Below the pieces are notes generated by a model, which worked only from the letters and a program-made list of their open reading frames with translations, was not told where the DNA came from and ran no database searches. The translations under genes were made by a program, and so were the position numbers. Shown here one piece after another: positions 1-6,600 of a stretch of 7,903 nucleotides of DNA. The DNA is from CAYMST01 sp964393115. GTDB taxonomy: Bacteria > Bacteroidota > Bacteroidia > Cytophagales > Cyclobacteriaceae. The stretch is from NCBI GenBank assembly GCA_964393115.1, contig CAYMST010000222.1, positions 1 through 7,903 of the forward strand, written 5' to 3'. The first letter of the stretch is position 1. Each line of letters opens with the position of its first letter.

Positions 1-33
1 TTAAATTGCTTGAAAACAGTCATTGGAGTTGGG

Positions 34-1007
34 ATGAGTTTTATTTAATATCGTATTAGTTGCATTAGGATTTTTGCTATTAATTAAAGGGGCAGATTAT
101 TTAGTCAGTGGAGCTTCTTCGTTGGCAAAACGATTTAATGTGTCAGATATTACCATTGGATTGACGGTTGTCGCCATGGGAACCTCAGCTCCTGAGTTAG
201 TCGTTAACCTTATNNNNNNNNNNNNNNNNNNNNNNNNATATTGGACTCGTCTATGGCAATATAATTGGCTCGAATATTTTTAATATATTTTTGATATTGG
301 GTATATCAGCTTTGATTTACCCTATCACTGTACAGCAAAACTCTCTTTGGAAAGAAGTCCCTTTTAGCCTGATTATTACCGTGCTTTTGTTCATTATGTT
401 GAACGATAGCATGTTCTTTGATAAACCTAATAATCAGTTGACCCTCACTGAAGGAATCGTTCTTTTAGTGCTTTTTTCTGGATTCATTTTGTATATATTT
501 TTTAATATGTCTAAAGGTGGAGAGGAGTCAGTAGATGAAATTGAAGTGTTTTCTACCACGAAAACGGTGCTAATGATTGTTGGAGGTATGATCGGTTTAG
601 CTTTCGGTGGAAATATGATTGTTGAGAATGCCGTTCAATTAGCACACCATTTTAATGTAAGTGAAAAACTCATTGGGCTGACTATACTGGCTGCCGGAAC
701 CTCATTACCAGAATTGGCTACAACGGCTGTTGCGGCATTAAAAAAGAAATCTGATCTCGCTGTCGGTAATATTGTGGGTTCAAATATTTTCAATATCCTA
801 CTGGTACTTGGTGCCACGGCAGTAGTGGGTGGACCACTCCCTTATGATGATACACTAAACTTAGATCTCTATCTAGTAATGATTGGGACTTTTATGTTGT
901 TTATCTTCATGTTTACTTTCGACAAGTTTAAAGTCGATAGGGTAGAAGGAGCGCTTTATCTAGTAGGGTTTTGTGCCTATTCCTATTACTTGTTCTGGAG
1001 GTTGTGA
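34..1007 (+). CDS. Calcium/sodium antiporter (CaCA family, YrbG-like), interrupted by an assembly gap and a probable frameshift
   Basis: Inner-membrane cation/Ca2+ exchanger that would expel Ca2+ using the Na+ (or H+) gradient. Both family alpha-repeats are visible. The first has GTSAPELVV at nt 179-205 and GNIIGSNIFNI just after the N run. The second has GTSLPELATT at nt 696-725 and GNIVGSNIFNI at nt 765-797. The acidic residue in each GTSxPE motif is the ion ligand in this family. Hydrophobic segments alternate with short loops, and an acidic loop (GGEESVDEIE, about nt 515-550) separates the halves, as in ten-helix exchangers. The reading frame is +2 before the N run and +3 after it, and stop codons flank the joins. 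ATG at 34 reads MSFI then stops; removing one T from nt 39-46 joins it to the NIVLVALGF helix. Without that shift the first usable start is TTG at 74, which would truncate helix 1. Family assignment is secure; integrity is uncertain, and sequencing or assembly error is likelier than a true pseudogene. Predicted length is about 323 residues, normal for the family. Confidence 0.87.
214..237. other. Assembly gap (24 N) inside the antiporter gene
   Basis: A run of 24 undetermined bases lies in the first alpha-repeat of the antiporter. The coding frame before it (codons starting at 74+3k) and after it (ATT at 240) differ by one base. The real missing length must therefore be 2 modulo 3 for an intact gene, so 24 cannot be correct unless another indel is present. 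Comparison with the second alpha-repeat suggests 23. Confidence 0.97.
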
Positions 1008-1025
1008 TCAATACTTCTACACTTC

Positions 1026-1157
1026 AAAAACACACCTTGATTTCTGCGCTGCCAATTAATTTTTTTTCTTGTTAATGAAGGATTTGCTTATAGTTAGTGT
1101 CAGGGCTAAGTTGTCCTATTACGACTAATTGAATGAGGAGTCTTGGGGTGTGTTTTT
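1026..1157. repeat. 11-bp inverted repeat with widely separated arms
   Basis: AAAAACACACC at 1026-1036 is the exact reverse complement of GGTGTGTTTTT at 1147-1157. About 110 bp lie between the arms. In RNA the stem could gain two further U-G wobble pairs inward (1037-1038 with 1145-1146). No target-site duplication or transposase remnant was seen, so the role is unknown; it may be chance or an untranslated-RNA fold. Confidence 0.4.
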
Positions 1158-1353
1158 AATTACCACGGTATAAACATCATCATCTTAATCTGCTCTTGTA
1201 TCGTTTGTGGTCAATAAAGACATTGTAGTTTATGTCAGAGTTTTTTACTCAAAATAAAAAATGCAGTCCCAGTGGCACTTGGAGAAATTCGCACAAAGGG
1301 TAAGAAGAAAACTGTGGTAAAATATCTGTTGGTATATGATATAAATGTTAGTA

Positions 1354-1369
1354 GATCAATACATTGATC
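1354..1369. repeat. GATCAAT-AC-ATTGATC dyad
   Basis: Perfect 7-bp arms separated by 2 bp, lying just beyond the presumed metY terminator. It has the shape of a small dimeric-protein binding site. No gene start is nearby to regulate, so its function is unknown. Confidence 0.35.
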
Positions 1370-1379
1370 GATAAAGACA

Positions 1380-1415
1380 AAGGCTGACCCCTTCAGCATA
1401 CAGAAGTCAGGCCTT
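1380..1415 (-). terminator. Probable intrinsic terminator of metY
   Basis: On the minus strand the stem AAGG(C)CTGAC pairs with GTCAGCCTT, with one bulged base. An inner GAA/TTC helix is separated by a CCC bulge and closes an 8-base loop. The hairpin starts 24 bases past the metY stop. It is followed on the minus strand by a moderately T-rich TTGTCTTTAT. Position and structure fit a factor-independent terminator, although the T tract is interrupted. Confidence 0.55.
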
Positions 1416-1439
1416 CAGTGTCATATGATAACTAGAACA

Positions 1440-2732
1440 TTAAGCATTGCTTAATGCTTGATCAATATCTTCTATAATATCATCAATATGCTCGATACCG
1501 ATAGATACCCTTACCATTCCCGGAGTCACTCCTGCAGATATTTGTTCTTTTTCTCCAAGTTGCTCATGAGTCGTTGAAGACGGATGAATAGCTAGCGTTT
1601 TGGCATCTCCAACGTTAGCTAAATGTGAGATGAGCTTTAGAGAAGAAATGAAGCTCTGTCCGGCTTCTTTACCTCCTTTTACCTCAAAGGTCAAAACGCC
1701 ACCCGCTCCTTTTGGAAAGTATTTTTTGGCAAGCTCATGGTACTTGTTCCCCGCCAACGAAGGGTAATTTACGCTTTCAACTTTATCATGCTTTTCTAGA
1801 TACTCAGCCACTTTTAAAGTGTTCTCCATAGTACGCTCCATTCTTAACGAAAGGGTTTCAAGACCTTGCAAGATTTGGAAAGCGTTAAATGGACTTAAAC
1901 ATGGTCCAAAATCCCTGAGGCCTTCTACGCGTAATTTTATGGCAAAGGCTACATTTGGTAATCCTAGAGGATTGTTGTCTCCGAATATTTCCCAGAATTT
2001 TAATCCATGATAGCCCTCACTTGGCTCAGACAAAAGAGGGAATTTTCCATTACCCCAGTTGAAATTACCACCATCAATGACTACACCGCCGATAGAAGTT
2101 CCATGTCCTCCAATCCATTTAGTAGCTGATTCTACCACGATATTCGCACCATACTGGAAAGGTTGGCATAGGTATCCACCAGCACCGAATGTATTATCAA
2201 CAATAAGAGGGATATTGTTTTTTGAGGCAACAGCAGATATCTCAGCGAAGTCAATGATACGCAACTGAGGATTGCTAACCGCTTCAATGTAGATGGCTTT
2301 AGTGTTTTCATCTATAGCCGCCTCGAAGTCACTGGCTTTGTCTGAGTCAACGAATTTAGCTTCAATTCCAATACGCTTAAATTGAACTTTGAACTGGTTA
2401 TAGGTACCTCCGTACAATGCGGAGCTAGTCACAAAATTATCTCCTGCTTGTAATATGTTGGTAATAGCTAGAAATTGAGCAGACTGCCCTGAAGCAGTGG
2501 CAACAGCCATTACCCCACCTTCCAAAGCTGCAATTCGTTTTTCGAATACGTCTGTGGTTGGGTTCATGATTCGGGTATAGATGTTGCCAAATTCCTTTAG
2601 CCCAAACAGGTTTGCTGCGTGCTCAGCGTTGTCAAAAACAAAAGAGGTTGTCTGATGAACCGGTACGGCTCGAGATTTTGATGTTGGATCTACTTCTTGT
2701 CCAGCGTGTAACTGTAGTGTTTCGAACTTCAT
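1440..2732 (-). CDS. metY: O-acetylhomoserine (thiol)-lyase / sulfhydrylase, PLP-dependent
   Basis: Cytoplasmic Cys/Met-metabolism PLP enzyme, expected to make homocysteine from O-acetylhomoserine and sulfide (direct sulfhydrylation). The whole fold is present in 430 residues. Y52 and R54 (YTR) and the SGQ at 81-83 are phosphate-cup residues. Y107 stacks on PLP, D179 (VDNTF) contacts the pyridine nitrogen, and K205 in SATKW is the Schiff-base lysine. R408 (MVRVS) should bind the substrate carboxylate. Length is typical for OAHS (about 420-440) and longer than MetB/MetC (about 380-400). The insert after the lysine (about 219-253, with GGNFNWGNGKFP and a FWEIFG segment) is also characteristic of OAHS. 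The ATG at 2732 precedes a canonical N-terminus (FETLQLHAGQE). No Shine-Dalgarno is seen. The gene stands alone, with no metX beside it. I see no SAM-I riboswitch core in the roughly 200 bases upstream. O-succinylhomoserine use or a reverse role cannot be excluded from sequence alone. Confidence 0.93.
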   Translation of the reverse strand: MKFETLQLHAGQEVDPTSKSRAVPVHQTTSFVFDNAEHAANLFGLKEFGNIYTRIMNPTTDVFEKRIAALEGGVMAVATASGQSAQFLAITNILQAGDNFVTSSALYGGTYNQFKVQFKRIGIEAKFVDSDKASDFEAAIDENTKAIYIEAVSNPQLRIIDFAEISAVASKNNIPLIVDNTFGAGGYLCQPFQYGANIVVESATKWIGGHGTSIGGVVIDGGNFNWGNGKFPLLSEPSEGYHGLKFWEIFGDNNPLGLPNVAFAIKLRVEGLRDFGPCLSPFNAFQILQGLETLSLRMERTMENTLKVAEYLEKHDKVESVNYPSLAGNKYHELAKKYFPKGAGGVLTFEVKGGKEAGQSFISSLKLISHLANVGDAKTLAIHPSSTTHEQLGEKEQISAGVTPGMVRVSIGIEHIDDIIEDIDQALSNA

Positions 2733-2792
2733 AGTTTAATTAGATTGATTATTTGTAGATCACCATAATCGAATTGTGATGTCTACTTTTTT

Positions 2793-2815
2793 CTGTTACG
2801 AATATAGTCGAATAT
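2793..2815 (-). promoter_or_regulatory. Candidate metY promoter -7 element within a 10-bp-spaced repeat
   Basis: On the minus strand TATATTCG (2806 down to 2799) resembles the Bacteroidota -7 consensus TAnnTTTG and lies about 67 bases before the metY ATG. The heptamer ATATTCG occurs twice, 10 bp apart (2815-2809 and 2805-2799), which is one helical turn. I could not find a convincing TTTG-type -33 element at the right distance, so this is tentative. Confidence 0.25.
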
Positions 2816-3003
2816 CCAATTTCATTAATCTTTGGGTTCAATCAATCATAAATAACAGTGCAAGTCATAAAGACTATCAGATTGTCATTTTGAAATATAG
2901 ATGTTTTCAGAATAGAAGTGGAACTTTACACCGATAGTCAAACTAGCTGGAGTGTAAGGAAGACGTACCTATCTGTCCTGAATATATTGCAACTTGTCTT
3001 GCT

Positions 3004-3080
3004 TTGGTGGTCAAGAGGTCTTCATCCATTTCTAGGAGTATACACCAATACACTAGATTTGTATTATTGGTGGTCTAAGA
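3004..3080. repeat. Direct repeat TTGGTGGTC with overlapping hairpin
   Basis: TTGGTGGTC occurs at 3004-3012 and 3067-3075, each followed by AAGAG (the second after one extra T). The offset is 63 bp. The second copy overlaps the right arm of an inverted repeat, CACCAATA (3043-3050) against TATTGGTG (3065-3072), with a 14-base loop. This could be a regulatory site or the trace of a short duplication. Confidence 0.4.
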
Positions 3081-3117
3081 GATAATCGCTTGTAAATTAG
3101 AGTGATATGAGTTGATG

Positions 3118-3133
3118 GAGTTGGTTCCAACTC
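3118..3133. repeat. GAGTTGG-TT-CCAACTC dyad
   Basis: Perfect 7-bp inverted repeat with a 2-bp spacer, about 500 bp before the hydrolase start. It is compact enough to be an operator for a dimeric regulator, but the distance from either start codon makes the target unclear. Confidence 0.35.
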
Positions 3134-3310
3134 TCTAAGATCAATTTGAACATGTTATTTGATTGTCTAATATAAATTGGTAGTATATATAAATGCATCG
3201 TGTATATGCTTGTTGCTATTTATCCTCTCTGGTTAAGCGGATTTGGTCTTCTGGGTTTTGTTTATACTATCCTAAGGTTACATCCATTGAGAATTGGAAA
3301 CATTCTGTTA

Positions 3311-3334
3311 ATCAATGTTTCGTATGATCAATGT
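3311..3334. repeat. ATCAATGT direct repeat, 16-bp period
   Basis: Two exact copies of ATCAATGT at 3311-3318 and 3327-3334, about 300 bp upstream of the secreted hydrolase. Such short spaced direct repeats can be activator sites, but an 8-mer pair in AT-rich DNA can also arise by chance. Confidence 0.25.
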
Positions 3335-3437
3335 AGATTACCGTAGTGTAATTGCTATTGGACGTATACCATAACAAGCCTAAACCAAATCTATATTTGA
3401 TGTCATATGAAAAACAAGCTTAATCATTGTTGTTGTT

Positions 3438-3474
3438 TGAAAACAGCTGGACAGCATAGTTAATACTGTTTTCA
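3438..3474. repeat. 9-bp inverted repeat TGAAAACAG / CTGTTTTCA
   Basis: Perfect arms at 3438-3446 and 3466-3474 around a 19-base spacer, 158 bp before the hydrolase start. A further CTGTTTTC lies at 3542-3549, 76 bp after the right arm. The set could be an operator cluster or a hairpin in a long leader. Confidence 0.4.
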
Positions 3475-3604
3475 TATATCCACTAAAAAAATAGTTCGAT
3501 GTTAGGTGATGGATTCTTGGGATAGAGGTGTAAGGTTATACCTGTTTTCCATTTCCTGAAATAATGATGGTTGATATCGTTTCGATGTGAAACACACTTT
3601 TACT

Positions 3605-3612
3605 TATATTTA
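3605..3612 (+). promoter_or_regulatory. Candidate -7 promoter element of the secreted hydrolase gene
   Basis: TATATTTA, 20 bases before the ATG, matches most of the Bacteroidota -7 consensus TAnnTTTG. Twenty bases further upstream is TTTCG (3580-3584), a poor -33 candidate that sits in the small dyad GTTTC-GATGT-GAAAC (3579-3593). If used, it would give a very short leader. Confidence 0.3.
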
Positions 3613-3631
3613 ATCACTAACCAACAATTAA

Positions 3632-6600
3632 ATGATGTACAAAACCTATCACTTTTATGTTTTGCTATTAGCCCTCACCTGTGCGGCTAGTTCGTTAAGA
3701 GCAGCTAATTTGGGCAACAGAAACGCTGTTCTTTATGAATTTGAAGAATGGAGTTTGAATAATGGTTCTTTTTCAGGGAATGCGTTTGATTTAGTAGCCA
3801 CAGTCACGTTTAACCATTCTTCTAGTTCCGCTACCCACGTAACGGAAATGTTCTATGCAGGAGGAAATACTTGGAAGTTTAGATTTACACCCACAAAAAC
3901 AGGTACTTGGACTTTTACGACAAGTAGCTCTGATGGTGATCTTAACGGACACACTGGTTCGGTAACTGCTTCGAGTAACCCAGACCCTAAAGCTACTGGA
4001 TTTGTGACTAGTTCAGGAAATAAGTACGCTATTCAAAAAGGAAATGACGGTGAATTGTCGGGTTATTTGATGAATATTTTTCAAGGTGATCCTTTTAGAA
4101 CGGCGATGCTACGTTTGCCTTTTTTTCGAACGAATACAACGTCAAAGGTTCGTAAGTATATTGAATATGCACAAGATCATGGTGCAAACTCACTAACGTT
4201 GATTTTGAGCGTTGCTCTTAATAAGGTAGATGCTAATAACATTTCTAGTGCACCCCAAAACCCTGATATTGCCGCTTTTGATGTTCTCGATATCTTTATG
4301 AAAGAGGCTCGTGATGCAGGTATGCACATTCACTTCTGGAGATGGGGTGATGACGCACGTAGGATGAGTTCCAGGCAGCTCCCTGGTGGTATCAATGGAT
4401 CATCAGATAAAAGGGTCTCAAGATATATCGCCGCCAGAATGGGGCCTTTGCCTTCTTGGAGCATGGGATATGGGTTTGACCTTCACGAATGGGTCAATGG
4501 ATCACAACTTAACAGTTGGCAATCATTCTTAAGTGGTAAACTAGGGTTTCCACACCTGCTATCTGCACGTTCACACAGAATGAGTAGTTCTAACCAGACC
4601 ATCACTGGCTATGCTCAGGGTGATTCAGAATTAGGACAAACAATTGACGAAGTTCCTTCATATAATCAGATGAAGAACAAATTAGATGGTGATAAGAATA
4701 GAGCCCACTTACTTGAAGAAAGAAATGTTTTGGGTCGTTGGGGGTTAAGGTCTGACGGTACCAGAAAGCTGATGTGGAACATGGCCATGGCTGGTGGAAT
4801 GGGTGGCTGGATCGGTTATTTCCACAAATATGGAGATGGTAGAGCAGTGGAAGACCCTATTTGGAATAATGATAACACAGGTGGGGCCTATAGTAATGCC
4901 AGCGCACTAAAAGCCCACCTCCAGTTTTGGCAGGATCGATTTGATATAACGTTTGGGACGGCTAATAATCTATCTTCAACGAGTAATGTTCGGGTCTTAA
5001 AATCAAGCAATAATCGGCGTTATGTGTTTTATAAAGAAAATACGTCAAGTTTTAATGCAAACTTGTCTGGGATGAACGGTAGTCAATCTGCGATTGCGGT
5101 AGATACTAAAAAGGCCTATGCCGAGGTTTCTTTAGGGACTTTAAGCTCCTCGAACCAAACCATTAGCTTACCATACTCTTCGGACTGGGTCGTGGCTGTC
5201 GGTAACTTCAATACAAATACACCACCTCCACCACCGACATTCAGTTTAACAGTCAATAGTGGTTCTGGCGATGGAAACTATGAGGCAGGAACTACGGTAA
5301 ATATTTCTGCGAATACTCCACCAGCCGGACAGATATTTGACCGTTGGATAGGCAATGTAAGTGGTGTTGCGAATGTCAATAATGCAAGCACTACGTTAAC
5401 CATGCCTTCATCAAACATTACCGTTACAGCCACCTACAAGGTAGATAATACGCCTAGGTTCAACTTAACGGTCAATAATGGGTCGGGAGATGGAAGTTAT
5501 ACTGCTGGAACAGTTGTGAATATTTCAGCTAACACTCCTCCGTCTGGTAAAATATTTGACCGTTGGACGGGTAATGTGAGTGGTGTCACCAATGTTAATA
5601 GTGCCAGTACGACACTAACCATGCCTTCGTCAAGCGTCTCTGTTTCGGCCACATATAAAGATATTCCAATTCCAACTGGGACACTTGTTAAAGTGAATTT
5701 CCAGCCTTCTAACGCATCTACTCCTTCTGGTTATGAGTCAGATAACGGAAGTGCTTACGGAAACCGGGGTAATGGCTTCAGCTATGGCTGGATAGGCGGT
5801 GGAAATGGTAATACCCGAAACCGATCTGGCAGTAGTGATCAAAGATTAAGAACCTTAAACCATATGCAAAAAGGAGCAGGTCGGACTTGGGAAATAGCGG
5901 TTCCCAATGGAGATTATGAATTGGAGATTGGATGCGGTGATCCACAGTACAGCGATCAGGTCAACAATCTAGATGTCGAAGGTGTTCAGGTCACTGATCC
6001 AGATGGAGAGGATAACATAGATATCTTCACATCTATTGTAGTGACCGTTTCAGATGGTAGGTTGACCATTAAGCCTGGAAACGGGTCTTCAAATGCTAAG
6101 ATTTGCTATATCGATATCAATATATTAGATGGACCACCACCAGTACAGTATACATTGAATGTTGGCAATGGCTCCGGAGATGGAAATTTCACCGCGGGTA
6201 CAGTTGTAAACATTTCGGCTGAAGCAGCTCCTTCAGGAAGTGAATTTGACAGGTGGACGGGAGATGTGGCTAATGTCGCGAACGTGAATAATCCCAATAC
6301 CACAGTTACAATGCCTTCTTCAAATATCACTGTTACGGCTACGTATAGAGATGTAACGGTTCCGACCTTCACATTGATTGTGAACAATGGCTCGGGTGAC
6401 GGTAGCTACGAAGCTGGTGAATCAGTAAACATTATCGCAGATGTAGCCCCTTCAGGACAAGAGTTTGATCGATGGACAGGGAACGTGGCCAATGTTGGTG
6501 ATGTGAACAGTGCAAGTACCAGCATTACAATGCCTTCGTCCAATACTACTGTTACGGCGACTTACAAAGATCTGCCACCAACAGGCGGATGTAGTAGTGT

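Larger units (their letters stand above)
1008..1379. other. Intergenic region between the convergent antiporter and metY genes; no gene seen
   Basis: This is 372 bp between the 3' ends of two convergent genes. All frames are closed by frequent stops. The longest ATG-started reading frame I noticed, at 1261, is only 19 codons and resembles nothing. The stretch holds an 11-bp inverted repeat with widely spaced arms, a T-rich run at about 1061-1070 without a good preceding hairpin, and a 7-bp dyad at 1354-1369. No terminator for the antiporter is obvious. Confidence 0.6.
2733..3631. other. Long divergent intergenic region (899 bp) with no convincing gene
   Basis: Separates the divergent metY and secreted-hydrolase genes. 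All six frames are broken; the longest ATG-started frame I found is 44 codons (3193-3327), with cysteine- and tryptophan-rich content that looks non-coding. The region carries several short symmetric elements: a 9-bp direct repeat (3004/3067), an 8-bp inverted repeat (3043/3065), a 7-bp dyad (3118-3133), an ATCAATGT direct repeat (3311/3327) and a 9-bp inverted repeat (3438/3466). It presumably contains both promoters. A small RNA or decayed gene is possible but not shown. Confidence 0.6.

Noticed and set aside
3..59. Open frame from the left edge on the + strand (ends at TAG 57-59), possible tail of an upstream gene
   Set aside because: Only 18 codons are visible (…HWSWDEFYLISY), which is too short to identify. 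It would overlap the antiporter start by 26 bases. Possible but unsupported.
635..817. Minus-strand frame of 60 codons
   Set aside because: Lies wholly opposite the well-supported second alpha-repeat of the antiporter; a shadow frame.
1261..1320. 19-codon ATG frame
   Set aside because: Too short, no homolog recognised and no start signal; chance.
1819..2268. Plus-strand frames opposite metY
   Set aside because: They overlap conserved metY coding sequence on the other strand and have no protein-like features.
3193..3327. 44-codon ATG frame in the long intergenic region
   Set aside because: Cys/Trp/Tyr-rich composition unlike the neighbours, no ribosome site and no recognisable family; probably random.
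3682..3684. Cys17 as a lipoprotein lipobox cysteine
   Set aside because: The preceding residues (A-L-T) lack the small residue required at -1. The protein carries a T9SS sorting domain, so an ordinary signal peptide is more likely.
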